NCBI RefSeq assembly: GCF_002073975.1
Contig: NZ_CP020384.1
Location: 992,001 to 1,056,000 of the forward strand
Direction of reading: 5' to 3'
DNA: 64,000 nucleotides
Source: Rhodovulum sp. MB263
GTDB lineage: Bacteria; Pseudomonadota; Alphaproteobacteria; Rhodobacterales; Rhodobacteraceae
The translations under genes were made by a program, and so were the position numbers. Under the pieces are notes generated by a model. The model made no database searches and was not told where the DNA came from. It saw only the letters and a program-made list of their open reading frames with translations. Positions 38,456-47,096 of the stretch are shown piece after piece. The first letter of the stretch is position 1. Every line of letters starts with the position of its first letter.

Positions 38456-38908
38456 ATGAGCCCGTTTCGCAGCCATATGGACCAGGCCCTGGCCGAGGCC
38501 CGCGCCGCGGCAGGCCGCGACGAGGTGCCGGTCGGTGCGGTGGTGGTCTCGGCCGATGGGCGGGTCGTTGCGACGGCGGGCAATCGAACCCGCGAGCTGC
38601 GCGATCCGACGGCCCATGCCGAGATCCTCGCGCTGCGTGCGGCCTGTTCCGCCGCCGGGTCCGAGCGTTTGCCGGGCTTCGATCTTTATGTCACGCTCGA
38701 ACCCTGTGCGATGTGTGCCTCTGCGATCGGACAGGCGAGGATCGCGCGGCTCTATTACGGGGCGGCGGACCCGAAATCGGGCGGCGTCGCGCATGGCGCG
38801 CAGGTGTTCCGGCATCCGCAGAGCCATCACGTCCCCGAGATCTACGACGGCATAGGTGCGGCGGAATCCGAGGCGTTGCTACGTGCCTTCTTCGCCGAAC
38901 GACGCTGA
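38456..38908 (+). CDS. tadA: tRNA-specific adenosine deaminase TadA
   Basis: A 150-residue zinc deaminase that converts A34 to inosine in tRNA-Arg(ACG). The active site is THAEILALR (zinc histidine and proton-shuttling glutamate, about 52-54) and LEPCAMCASAI (two zinc cysteines, about 82-85). AAGSERLPGFDLYVTLEP and the C-terminal helix fit TadA rather than free-base deaminases. AGAAGG lies just before the ATG. Confidence 0.92.
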   Translation: MSPFRSHMDQALAEARAAAGRDEVPVGAVVVSADGRVVATAGNRTRELRDPTAHAEILALRAACSAAGSERLPGFDLYVTLEPCAMCASAIGQARIARLYYGAADPKSGGVAHGAQVFRHPQSHHVPEIYDGIGAAESEALLRAFFAERR

Positions 38909-38928
38909 AGCGACAGGCGGGCCGCGCG

Positions 38929-38949
38929 CGATTTTTCGACGAAAAATCG
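38929..38949. terminator. bidirectional terminator between tadA and the UPF0173 gene
   Basis: CGATTTTTCG (38929-38938) and CGAAAAATCG (38940-38949) are perfect complements between two convergent genes. T-rich runs occur on both strands, so it can stop transcription from either side. Confidence 0.75.
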
Positions 38950-38972
38950 GCTCCGGCTCCGGGGCTTGTGGT

Positions 38973-39665
38973 TCAGATCTCGATCGGGGCCAGCACCTCG
39001 GGTTCGATCACCCGGACGCCTGGCAGGTTCTGTTTCAACGCTTCCGCCGATTGTTCGAGCAGCGGGAAGGTCCGGTAATGGCAGGGGATCACCGTCTTGA
39101 AATTGAAGAAGGTCCGCGCCGCATAGGCCGCACGTTTCATGTCCATGGTGAAATGCCCGCCCGCGCAGAGCAGTCCGATATCGGGCGCATGCAGGTCGTT
39201 GAAGATTTCCATGTCGGCCATCACGTCGGTATCGCCGCTGACATAGATCACATGGCCTTCGCCCGCGATCATGTAACCTGATTCGGTTCCGGCATAGACA
39301 GGCCCCTCCGGCCCCTGGACCGAGGAGGAATGGGTGGCATTGACCATCGTGACCGACACATTGCCGAGCCGGACGGTCCCGCCCTTGTTGAATCCGATCA
39401 CCGAGAGCCCCTCCCTGGCTTCCCACCAGCTCATCAGGTCGAAAATGCCGACGGCCGGTATCGACAATTCCCGCGCGATCGCAATCGTGTCGGAAACATG
39501 GTCGAAATGGCCATGGGTGACGAGCACATGAGTGGCGCCGCCGATCGCCTCGGCCCGTCTCTCCTCGGGAAAGAGCGGGTTGCCCATAAGCCACGGGTCG
39601 ATCAGCAGAACCTGATCCTCGATTTCGATCCGGAACCCGGAATGGCCCAGCCAGACGATCTTCAT
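38973..39665 (-). CDS. UPF0173 family metal-dependent hydrolase
   Basis: A 230-residue metallo-beta-lactamase-fold protein. The metal motif is THGHFDHVSD (about 50-59), with further ligands in NATHSSS, VSGDTDVMADM and PCHYRTFPLL. The N-terminus MKIVWLGHSGFRIE is typical. The start is fixed by AAGGAAACCG upstream of the ATG. The natural substrate of this family is not known. It is divergent from the ceramidase-like gene. Confidence 0.9.
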   Translation of the reverse strand: MKIVWLGHSGFRIEIEDQVLLIDPWLMGNPLFPEERRAEAIGGATHVLVTHGHFDHVSDTIAIARELSIPAVGIFDLMSWWEAREGLSVIGFNKGGTVRLGNVSVTMVNATHSSSVQGPEGPVYAGTESGYMIAGEGHVIYVSGDTDVMADMEIFNDLHAPDIGLLCAGGHFTMDMKRAAYAARTFFNFKTVIPCHYRTFPLLEQSAEALKQNLPGVRVIEPEVLAPIEI

Positions 39666-39754
39666 GGTCGGTTTCCTTCTGCTGTGGGCCTTGCCGCACC
39701 GGCCACCTGCCCCAAGATTTGCGGCAAAGGTAGCAGAGCGGGGCGGGCATTCCC

Positions 39755-40408
39755 ATGGACTGGACGCGACAGATCGACGCCTATTGCGAACGTTCCGATC
39801 CGGGCTTCTGGTCCGAGCCGGTGAATGCCGCGACCAACGCCGCCTTCCTGCTGGCGGCGGTGATCCTGTGGCGACGGAGCGGTGGACTGCCATTGGCCCG
39901 GGCGCTTGCCGTCGTTCTGGGCCTGATCGGCATCGGCAGCTTTCTCTTTCACACTCTGGCGACCGAATGGGCGTCAATGGCGGATGTGGCGCCGATTCTC
40001 GGTTTCATCCTGCTTTATATCTTCGCGGCCAATCGCGCCTATTGGGGGCTGGGGCTCTGGCCGTCGCTGGGGCTGACGGTGCTGTTCATTCCCTACGCGG
40101 CCCTGACCGGATCGCTTTTCGCGCGCCTCGACTGGCTCGGCAGTTCGGCCGGCTACGCGCCGGTGGCGTTGCTGATCCTCCTTTATGCCCTGGCGCTTGC
40201 CCGGCGCCTGCCTCGGGTCGCGGCCGGGCTGGGGATCGGCGTCGGCCTGCTGGCGATCTCGCTTGCGTTCCGTACGCTCGACCAGCCGCTCTGCGCGGCC
40301 TTGCCGCTTGGCACGCATTTCCTCTGGCATGTGCTGAATGCCGCGATGCTGGGATGGATGATCGAGGTTTATCGCCGATATGAGATAGGGCGCCGGTCCT
40401 CGGGCTGA
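39755..40408 (+). CDS. ceramidase-family (alkaline ceramidase/CREST) membrane protein
   Basis: A 217-residue protein with seven membrane segments. The family motifs are all present: CERSDPGFWSEPVNAATNAA (about 11-30), GSFLFHTLATEWASMADVAP (about 61-80; serine and histidine of the zinc site, aspartate) and GTHFLWHVLNA (about 187-197; two zinc histidines). The family hydrolyses amide bonds in ceramides or acts as receptors; bacterial substrates are mostly untested. It stands alone. Confidence 0.85.
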   Translation: MDWTRQIDAYCERSDPGFWSEPVNAATNAAFLLAAVILWRRSGGLPLARALAVVLGLIGIGSFLFHTLATEWASMADVAPILGFILLYIFAANRAYWGLGLWPSLGLTVLFIPYAALTGSLFARLDWLGSSAGYAPVALLILLYALALARRLPRVAAGLGIGVGLLAISLAFRTLDQPLCAALPLGTHFLWHVLNAAMLGWMIEVYRRYEIGRRSSG

Positions 40409-40993
40409 CCGGGGATGTCCGGAGGCGCATGGCGTACCCTGCGAATGGTGCTGCCGAGACCAGTGTGGCGCGCAATCGGGACCGGTCGATCCGGCCGCCG
40501 GTCAAGGCCTTCGGCGGGGGCCGGGACAGGGGTAACCGGAGCTGGGGTTCTCCAAGGGCTTCTGTCGGTCGAGGTAGCGCGCGATCCGGCTTTCCTGCAG
40601 AAAGCGCAGGGCCTGCGTCCCTTCGAGGGCGGCAGCGATCTCGTCTTCCGGAACGTCGGCCTCGATGGCAATGATCGCCAGAGAAATCCGGCACCCTCTG
40701 ATCCGCTCGATCACATCCATCCCCGGAAGCCCCCTGTCGCGAGAATGGGAAAACAATGGCACAGTTTCAGGTCGAATTAAAATGCGGCCATTTTGCATTT
40801 TGTGGCGATGGGAGTGTTTGGCAGTATTATTAGAAATAAATAGAGGTCTTCTCACGCAAGTGGGGTATTCCATAGTTATTGAGATTAGCTGCCAAGTTAT
40901 CTGTAATTTTTAATTAAATAGTCAGATTTCTTGGGGGCAGTTTAAAGGGGAATATGAACGGAATGCCTGCAGGATGCGCTCTGGGCATGATCG
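40409..40993. other. intergenic stretch with an AT-rich island before IS903-type element
   Basis: Apart from a doubtful minus-strand gene, 40409-40993 holds nothing I can name. From about 40790 to 40950 the sequence becomes strikingly A/T-rich (CAGTATTATTAGAAATAAAT, GTAATTTTTAATTAAATAG), unlike the rest of the window. It ends close to the transposon, which suggests foreign DNA next to the insertion. Confidence 0.5.
40502..40720 (-). CDS. small hypothetical protein
   Basis: A 72-residue frame starting MDVIERIRGCRISLAIIAIE. It looks helical and acidic in the middle (ADVPEDEIAAALEGTQALRF) and ends in a Pro/Arg-rich tail. Codons are mostly G/C-ending, like real genes here. No family is recognised, and the ribosome binding site is weak (TTCCGGGG). 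It may be real or a remnant. Confidence 0.3.
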   Translation of the reverse strand: MDVIERIRGCRISLAIIAIEADVPEDEIAAALEGTQALRFLQESRIARYLDRQKPLENPSSGYPCPGPRRRP

Positions 40994-42078
40994 GGCTCTG
41001 TTGCACAAAGCCGCTGACGACGGAGCTACCCCTTTCCCGGACACACTTATGCCACGGCCTCGGTCACGGGTATGCCGAGCGCAGTGAAGCCGTTCATGAC
41101 GGCGACACGAACCTGAAGCTCGGCAACCTGCCGGTCAGGCTCCCGCGCCATCAGGCGTTGGCCCAACAGCTTCATGCAGTGCATCTTGGTTTCGGCCAGA
41201 CTTCTGCGATGGTAGCCACTCCACTTCCGCCAGATCTTCCGGCCCAGGCGTTTCGATGCGCGCAGCGCCTCGTTGCGGGCAATCGCGCCTGCGCTGCCAG
41301 GCTTCCAGGGTTTGGCATTTTTTCGCGGAGGAATGACGGCGTGGGCGCCCCGGTCGGCAATGGTGTCGTGACACTTGCGCGTGTCGTAGGCACCATCTGC
41401 GGTGACACTGTCGATCTCCTGATCGAGCGGGATCTGGTCGAGCAGTTCCGGCAGCATGGGGGCATCGCCGATATCGCTGCTGGTGAACTCCACCGCCCGG
41501 ATTTCCAGTGTTTTCTCATCGATCCCGAGGTGAACCTTGCGCCAGATGCGGCGTTTGGCGCCGCCATGCTTGCGCGCATTCCACTCCCCTTCGCCCTCGA
41601 CCTTGATGCCGGTGCTGTCGATCAGCAGGTGCAGCGGTCCCTCCGATCCCCGATACGGAATGTTCACGTTCAGGGTCTTCTGGCGGCGCGACAGCGTGCT
41701 GAAATCCGGCACCGACCAGTCCAGCCCGCTCAACTGCAGAAGGCTCTCGACGAAGCCTGTCGTCTGCCGGGTCGACATTTTCGCTCGGACCAATGGCGCT
41801 CCAATGTCGACCATGCCAAACAGGACTTTCATCGTCAGGCAGGTCTGGATGGCCGCGTCACTGTAGGTGGGCTGCCGGCCGCGCTTGCCGGTCGGCCCGG
41901 CCTCCCACGTCATCTCGGGACCGAACCAGATCGTCAGCGAGCCCCGGCGCTTGAGCGCTTCGTTGTAGGACCGCCAGTTCTTGATCTTGTAGGTCGGGGT
42001 GGATGGGCTGCTCATCCCCTCCAGCTATCACGCTGGATTCACAAGGTGAATCGCCCACGAGCTTTGTGCAACAGAGCC
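40994..42078 (-). mobile_element. IS5-family element of the IS903 type, 1085 bp, intact
   Basis: Perfect 18-bp terminal inverted repeats (GGCTCTGTTGCACAAAGC at 40994-41011 and its complement at 42061-42078) surround one complete transposase gene on the minus strand. This group normally makes a 9-bp target duplication, but the flanks GCATGATCG and TCGCGGCGG do not match. The element is therefore probably at a rearranged site. Confidence 0.92.
41047..42015 (-). CDS. IS903-type transposase (IS5 family)
   Basis: A 322-residue DDE transposase, full length. The DDE parts are LHLLIDSTGIKVEGEGEW (first aspartate), IDSVTADGAYDTRKCH (second) and the C-terminal RRSLAETKMHCMKLLGQRL with the glutamate. 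N-terminal WFGPEMTW and the middle FVESLLQLSGLDWSVPDF are typical. The reading frame is unbroken, so the element may be active. Confidence 0.93.
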   Translation of the reverse strand: MSSPSTPTYKIKNWRSYNEALKRRGSLTIWFGPEMTWEAGPTGKRGRQPTYSDAAIQTCLTMKVLFGMVDIGAPLVRAKMSTRQTTGFVESLLQLSGLDWSVPDFSTLSRRQKTLNVNIPYRGSEGPLHLLIDSTGIKVEGEGEWNARKHGGAKRRIWRKVHLGIDEKTLEIRAVEFTSSDIGDAPMLPELLDQIPLDQEIDSVTADGAYDTRKCHDTIADRGAHAVIPPRKNAKPWKPGSAGAIARNEALRASKRLGRKIWRKWSGYHRRSLAETKMHCMKLLGQRLMAREPDRQVAELQVRVAVMNGFTALGIPVTEAVA

Positions 42079-42205
42079 TCGCGGCGGTCGAGATTTGCCA
42101 GCGCAAAGAGAGCGCCCCGGAAAAGGGAACGCTTCGGGATCGGCTGCTCCGAGGCCCGCGCGGGCAGGACCGGGCCCATCAGGAGGCAGGTCGGGGAAAC
42201 CGGAA

Positions 42206-42226
42206 CGCCCCCGCCGGACGGGGGCG
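42206..42226 (-). terminator. hairpin downstream of purU
   Basis: CGCCCCCG (42206-42213) and CGGGGGCG (42219-42226) form a perfect 8-bp GC stem about 50 nt after the purU stop, on the minus strand followed by TT only. It is a probable but not strong terminator. Confidence 0.5.
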
Positions 42227-42277
42227 CCGGCCCGTGCGGGGGCGTTGGGCCGGGGTCCGCGGCTGCGCCCGTCCGTT

Positions 42278-43138
42278 TCAGCCCGGCATGAAGACGACGG
42301 TCTTGTGTCCGTTGAGAAGCACCCGGCGTTGCAGGTACAGCCGCACGGCGCGGGCCAGGACACGGCTTTCGATGTCGCGGCCGACGGCCACGTAATCCTC
42401 GGCCGAGAGCGCATGGTTCACCCGTTCGGTTTCCTGCTCGATAATCGGCCCCTCGTCGAGATCGGCGGTCACGAAATGTGCCGTCGCGCCGATCAGCTTG
42501 ACGCCGCGCTCATGGGCCTGGTGATAGGGCTTGGCGCCCTTGAAGGAGGGCAGGAAGGAATGGTGGATATTGATGACCCGGCCTTCCAGCGCCCGGCTCA
42601 GCTTGTCCGAGAGCACCTGCATGTAACGCGCCAGAACCACCAGTTCTGCGCCGGTCTCCTCGACCAGGGCGAGCACTTTCGCCTCCTGCTCGGCCTTGGT
42701 CTCCTTCGTCACCGGCCAGCAGTAATAGGGGATGCCCGCGGCCTCGGCCGTCGCGCGGCTGTCCTCGTGGTTCGAGATCACGGCGGCGACCTCGGCCTCC
42801 ATCCAGCCGACCCGGATCTGGTAGAGGATATGCAGCAGCGCATGGTCGAATTTCGACACCATGAGGATGATCCTCGGCCGGCGGGAGGCATCGACCACCT
42901 CGGCCTCCATGCCATAGCCGTTGATCGCGGGGGCAAGCCGGGCGCGGATGGCCTCGGCCTCGGCGGGCGCGGCGATGTGGAAGGCCACGCGCATGAAGAA
43001 GCGGTTGCTTTCAGGGTCGCGGAACTGGGCGCTGTCCTGGATGTTCCCGCCCAGCGCGGTGACGGCATTGGCGACGGTGGCGACGATCCCGGGCTGGTCG
43101 TCGCAGGTGAGCGTCAGGATGAAATCTGTCGAGGCCAT
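42278..43138 (-). CDS. purU: formyltetrahydrofolate deformylase
   Basis: A 286-residue enzyme that splits 10-formyl-THF into formate and THF, balancing the one-carbon pool. An N-terminal ACT domain (about 5-85; LTLTCDDQPGIVATVANAV) is followed by the formyltransferase-fold domain with the catalytic triad in INIHHSFLPSFKGAKPYHQA (Asn, His) and TADLDEGPIIEQ (Asp). In this window fhs makes what purU breaks down, giving a formate-handling loop with folD. It is divergent from gatC. Confidence 0.96.
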   Translation of the reverse strand: MASTDFILTLTCDDQPGIVATVANAVTALGGNIQDSAQFRDPESNRFFMRVAFHIAAPAEAEAIRARLAPAINGYGMEAEVVDASRRPRIILMVSKFDHALLHILYQIRVGWMEAEVAAVISNHEDSRATAEAAGIPYYCWPVTKETKAEQEAKVLALVEETGAELVVLARYMQVLSDKLSRALEGRVINIHHSFLPSFKGAKPYHQAHERGVKLIGATAHFVTADLDEGPIIEQETERVNHALSAEDYVAVGRDIESRVLARAVRLYLQRRVLLNGHKTVVFMPG

Positions 43139-43361
43139 GGGCGGGGTCCTTGCCTTGAATGTCTTGGGCGCGCGTTTCGGCGCCTTGCGTTATGGAGAAA
43201 GGCCCGGCGCGAGTGCAAGCGCCATTCCTGCGCCGCCGCTTTGGGGGCCGGTCGCGACATTGCCAGGGGGCGCCGGCCTGCCGACCGGGCGCGCTCTTGC
43301 AGCATGCGCGGCAGACGGCTAAACGCGGGAACGGATTTCAAGAGCACGGAAAGGCGGCCCC

Positions 43362-43649
43362 ATGTCCATCGACATCGACACCGCGCGGCGGGTGGCGCAC
43401 CTCGCCCGGATCGCCGTTCAGGAAGACGACCTGCCGGCGCTGGCGCAGGAGCTGTCGGGCATCCTGACCTTCATGGAAGAGCTGAACGAGGTCGACGTGA
43501 CCGGCGTCGAACCGATGACCGGGGTCACGCCGATGCGGCTGAAGCGGCGCGAGGATATCGTCACCGACGGCGAGATGCAGGACCGGATCGTGTCGAACGC
43601 GCCCGATGCGCGCGAGGGCTTCTTTGCGGTTCCCAAGGTGGTGGAGTAA
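43362..43649 (+). CDS. gatC: aspartyl/glutamyl-tRNA amidotransferase subunit GatC
   Basis: A 95-residue subunit that wraps GatA and GatB in the transamidosome that turns Glu-tRNA(Gln) and Asp-tRNA(Asn) into the amide forms. It has the usual helical N-terminus ([20 protein letters not shown]) and the end [12 protein letters not shown]. GatA follows 4 nt later; gatB is outside the window. Confidence 0.96.
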   Translation: MSIDIDTARRVAHLARIAVQEDDLPALAQELSGILTFMEELNEVDVTGVEPMTGVTPMRLKRREDIVTDGEMQDRIVSNAPDAREGFFAVPKVVE

Positions 43650-43653
43650 CGCC

Positions 43654-45135
43654 ATGAGCGATCTGACCAGGCTGACCATTGCCGATGCGCGCGACGCGCT
43701 GCGCAAGGGCGAGACCACTTCGGTGGCGCTGACCGAGGCCTATCTCTCGGCAATCGACGGCGCGGACGCGCTGAACGCCTTCGTGCACAAGACCCCCGAG
43801 ATCGCGCTCGAGCAGGCCAGGGCTGCCGACAAGCGGATCGCGACGGGCGAGGCGCCCGCGCTTTGCGGCATGCCGCTGGGCATCAAGGATCTCTTCTGCA
43901 CCAAGGGCGTGGCCTCGCAGGCCGCCTCTAAGATCCTCGACGGCTTCAGGCCCGAATATGAATCGACCGTGACCCGGAATCTATGGGATGCGGGCGCGGT
44001 CATGCTGGGCAAGCTCAACATGGACGAATTCGCCATGGGCTCGTCGAACGAGACCAGCACCTATGGCAATGCGGTCAACCCCTGGAAGATCGACGACCGG
44101 CAGCTGACCCCGGGCGGCTCTTCGGGGGGCTCGGCTTCGGCCGTTGCCGCCGATCTCTGCATGGCGGCGACCGGTACCGATACCGGCGGCTCGATCCGTC
44201 AGCCCGCGGCCTTCACCGGCATCGTCGGTATCAAGCCGACCTATGGGCGCTGCTCGCGCTGGGGGATCGTGGCCTTCGCCTCGTCGCTCGATCAGGCCGG
44301 GCCGATGACCCGGACGGTGCGCGACGCGGCGATCATGCTGGGCGCGATGTCGGGCCATGACCCGAAGGATTCGACCAGCGCCGACATTCCGGTGCCGGAT
44401 TTCGAGGCGATGCTGACCGGCAATATCCGCGGCAAGACCATCGGTATCCCGAAGGAATACCGCATGGAGGGCATGCCCGCCGAGATCGAGAAGCTCTGGG
44501 CCGACGGCGCCGAGATGCTGAAGGATGCGGGCGCCTCGATCGTCGAGATCAGCCTGCCGCATACCAAATACGCGCTGCCCGCCTATTACGTGATCGCACC
44601 GGCCGAGGCCTCGTCGAACCTCGCGCGCTATGACGGCGTGCGCTACGGCCGCCGGGCAAAGCTCGGGCAGGGCGACGGCATCGTCGAGATGTACGAGAAG
44701 ACCCGCGCCGAAGGCTTCGGCAAGGAGGTCCAGCGCCGGGTGATGATTGGCACCTATGTGCTGTCGGCGGGCTTCTACGACGCCTATTACAACCGCGCCC
44801 GCAAGGTCCGTGCGCTGATCAAGCGCGATTTCGACGAGGTTTTCGCAGGCGGTGTCGATGCGATCCTGACGCCTGCCACGCCCTCGGCGGCCTTCGGTCT
44901 GGGCGAGATGGCCGATGCCGATCCGGTGGCGATGTATCTCAATGACGTCTTCACCGTGACCGTGAACCTTGCCGGCCTGCCGGGGATCTCGGTGCCCGCG
45001 GGGCTTGATGCCCAGGGGCTTCCGCTGGGGCTTCAGCTGATCGGCCAGCCCTGGGGCGAAGGCGAATTGCTGAATGCCGCACATGTTCTTGAGCAGGCCG
45101 CGGGATTTGTTTCCAAGCCCGCGAAATGGTGGTAA
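43654..45135 (+). CDS. gatA: aspartyl/glutamyl-tRNA amidotransferase subunit GatA
   Basis: A 493-residue amidase that frees ammonia from glutamine for transfer to misacylated tRNA. The Ser-cisSer-Lys triad is in [14 protein letters not shown] (lysine about 77) and [20 protein letters not shown] (serines about 152-176) with [16 protein letters not shown]. The length is normal. The start is 4 nt after gatC. Confidence 0.97.
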   Translation: MSDLTRLTIADARDALRKGETTSVALTEAYLSAIDGADALNAFVHKTPEIALEQARAADKRIATGEAPALCGMPLGIKDLFCTKGVASQAASKILDGFRPEYESTVTRNLWDAGAVMLGKLNMDEFAMGSSNETSTYGNAVNPWKIDDRQLTPGGSSGGSASAVAADLCMAATGTDTGGSIRQPAAFTGIVGIKPTYGRCSRWGIVAFASSLDQAGPMTRTVRDAAIMLGAMSGHDPKDSTSADIPVPDFEAMLTGNIRGKTIGIPKEYRMEGMPAEIEKLWADGAEMLKDAGASIVEISLPHTKYALPAYYVIAPAEASSNLARYDGVRYGRRAKLGQGDGIVEMYEKTRAEGFGKEVQRRVMIGTYVLSAGFYDAYYNRARKVRALIKRDFDEVFAGGVDAILTPATPSAAFGLGEMADADPVAMYLNDVFTVTVNLAGLPGISVPAGLDAQGLPLGLQLIGQPWGEGELLNAAHVLEQAAGFVSKPAKWW

Positions 45136-45181
45136 GGCGCGCCGGATCACTTGGATTGACGCCATTAGCAGGATGGACCCG

Positions 45182-45835
45182 ATGCGTGCCGTGACTTCCG
45201 CGATTGCGGTTCTTGCGCTGGCTGCGTGCAATACGCAGTTGCCCGATTCCGCGGCCGGAGAGGGCTTTGACACTTACGCCGATTACAGCGCCCATCGCGA
45301 AGGCGTGTTGCAGGGCGCGGTGTCGGCCCAGCCGATCACTGCGGCGCCCTCGCAGGATGTCGTGACCGAGGTGACCGGCGCGCCGATTCCGGCGGTCGAG
45401 AGCGTCGACGGCACCGCCACGCCCGGCGCGCAGGCGGAAAGCCATGCCCGGATCTCGGACGAGCAGAGCTTTGCCGCCGTCAGTGCCCGCGAGACCATCG
45501 CTAGCGACCGCGAGCGGCTGGAGCAGCAACGCGAGCAATATACCGTCATCCCGCCCGAGCCGCTTCCGCAGCGCGAGGGCGGCAATGGCGCCAGCATCAT
45601 CGAATACGCTCTGCGGACCAGCAATCCGGTCGGCCAGCAGGTCTACAAGCGCGGCCGTGCCGTTGCGCCCGAAACGCTGGCCCGGCGCTGCGCCAAATAC
45701 GGCTCGGACGATCACGCCCAGGAAGCCTTCCTCAAGAATGGCGGGCCCGAGCGCGACCGGCTGGGGATCGATCCCGATGGCGACGGTTTCGCCTGCTACT
45801 GGGATCCCTCGCCGTTCAGGCTTGCCGAACGCTAG
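45182..45835 (+). CDS. lipoprotein with a C-terminal calcium-loop-like motif
   Basis: A 217-residue protein with a lipobox (VLALAAC, cysteine about 14), a long low-complexity Ala/Ser/Glu middle part and a conserved end: LARRCAKYGSDDHAQEAFLK (about 160-180) and GIDPDGDGFACYWDPSPFR. The DPDGDGFAC loop resembles excalibur-type calcium motifs. It is anchored to a membrane facing the periplasm. The function is unknown. AGGA at 45170-45173 favours the ATG at 45182; an ATG at 45173 is possible. The amidase starts 4 nt after it, so envelope work is likely. Confidence 0.75.
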   Translation: MRAVTSAIAVLALAACNTQLPDSAAGEGFDTYADYSAHREGVLQGAVSAQPITAAPSQDVVTEVTGAPIPAVESVDGTATPGAQAESHARISDEQSFAAVSARETIASDRERLEQQREQYTVIPPEPLPQREGGNGASIIEYALRTSNPVGQQVYKRGRAVAPETLARRCAKYGSDDHAQEAFLKNGGPERDRLGIDPDGDGFACYWDPSPFRLAER

Positions 45836-45839
45836 GGGC

Positions 45840-46556
45840 GTGGCGCCGCTCTGGCGGCCCTCGCCCAATTGCGGGGCGCGGCGGGGCGGGGCGCGGCCCG
45901 ACATGGTCGTGCTGCATTTCACCGCAATGGCCGATGCCGCCTCGGCGCTCGACCGGCTCTGCGACCCGGCGGCCGGGGTATCGGCGCATTACCTCATCGC
46001 CAGTGACGGGCAGGTTCTTCAGCTTGTCGACGAGGCCGACCGCGCCTGGCATGCCGGGGCCGGGTGCTGGGGCGCGGTCTCGGATGTCAATTCCCGCTCG
46101 ATCGGCATCGAGCTCGACAATCCGGGCGACCGGCCGTTCCCGGCACCGCTGATGGCTGCGCTCGAGGCGCTTCTGCCCGGCATTCTTGCACGCTGGTCGA
46201 TCCGGCCCGAGCGGGTGATCGGGCATTCCGACATGGCGCCCGACCGCAAATGGGATCCGGGCCGACGCTTCGACTGGCGAAGGCTCGCGCGGCAGGGCCT
46301 GGCGGTCTGGCCCTCGCCCGGCCCGACCGTGGCCGGGGCAGCGCCCGCTGCCGAAACCGCGCCCGACGAGATCGCCTTTCGCAACGCGGCCACGGCCTTC
46401 GGCTATGGTGCCGGATGGGAGACGGCGCATGTACTCGACGCGCTGCGCCAGCGGTTCCGGCCCTGGGCCGCGGGGCCGCTTGCCGCGGCCGATATGGCCG
46501 TGATTGCCGATCTTGCCCGCCGCTTCCCCGTTGACCCCGGCTCCGCGGGCGCCTAG
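45840..46556 (+). CDS. N-acetylmuramoyl-L-alanine amidase, AmpD/amidase_2 type
   Basis: A 238-residue zinc amidase that cuts the bond between muramic acid and the peptide stem. Zinc ligands are in MVVLHFTAM (histidine about 26), VIGHSDMAPDRKWDPG (histidine and aspartate about 126-138), and SIGIELDNPGDRPF is the conserved strand. A C-terminal helical segment (about 170-238; a peptidoglycan-binding-like fold) follows. The start is GTG at 45840 after AGGGG. No signal peptide is seen, as in cytoplasmic AmpD, which recycles cell-wall fragments. Confidence 0.85.
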   Translation: MAPLWRPSPNCGARRGGARPDMVVLHFTAMADAASALDRLCDPAAGVSAHYLIASDGQVLQLVDEADRAWHAGAGCWGAVSDVNSRSIGIELDNPGDRPFPAPLMAALEALLPGILARWSIRPERVIGHSDMAPDRKWDPGRRFDWRRLARQGLAVWPSPGPTVAGAAPAAETAPDEIAFRNAATAFGYGAGWETAHVLDALRQRFRPWAAGPLAAADMAVIADLARRFPVDPGSAGA

Positions 46557-46565
46557 ATCGGGCCC

Positions 46566-46947
46566 GCGCGGATGGCTGGATGGCCGCGGGGGTGCACGCC
46601 CTCGAGGAAAGTCCGGACTCCACGAAGCAACGGTGCCGGGTAACGCCCGGCGGGGGAAACCCCAGGGAAAGCGCCACAGAGAACAGACCGCCTCCGGCTT
46701 CGCCCGGAGGTAAGGGTGAAACGGTGGGGTAAGAGCCCACCGCGGGACTGGCAACAGGACCGGCACGGCAAGCCCCACCGGGAGCAATGCCGAATAGGGA
46801 CCCCGCGCAGGCCAGACCTGCAGGGCGGCTTCGGCCCAGGGGTCCGGGTTGGCAGCTTGAGCGTATCGGTAACGGTACGCCCAGAGGAATGGTCATCCAG
46901 GGGGCCTCGTGTCCCCGGACAGAATCCGGCTTACAGGCCGTCCGCGC
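46566..46947 (+). ncRNA. rnpB: RNase P RNA, class A
   Basis: The catalytic RNA that trims the 5' leaders of tRNA precursors. The universal core is plain: GAGGAAAGTCCGGACTCCAC near 46606, ACAGAGAACAGACCGCC near 46676 with the GGTAAGGGTGAAA stem after it, GAGCAATGCCGAATAGGGA near 46781 and, at the 3' end, ACAGAATCCGGCTTACAGG. The outer helix P1 pairs GCGCGGATGGCT (46566-46577) with GGCCGTCCGCGC (46936-46947). Ends are set from this helix and may be off by a few bases. It begins 10 nt after the amidase stop. Confidence 0.96.
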
Positions 46948-46971
46948 ATATCCTGCCTGTATTTCCTCAAG

Positions 46972-47006
46972 CCGCCCTTCCGCCTGGTGCCGGGAGGGAC
47001 GGTTTT
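46972..47006 (+). terminator. terminator after rnpB
   Basis: CCGCCCTTCC (46972-46981) pairs with GGGAGGGACGG (46992-47002, one mismatch and one G-U) and is followed by TTTT at 47003-47006. It lies 25 nt after the mature RNA end. Confidence 0.7.
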
Positions 47007-47096
47007 GGGCCTTGGCCAATGCCCGAAAACCTCTAGGGTTCGATGCCGGGAAGCGCGCTGCCCCGGACAGGGGATAGCAGAGGGACAAAGGACCGG

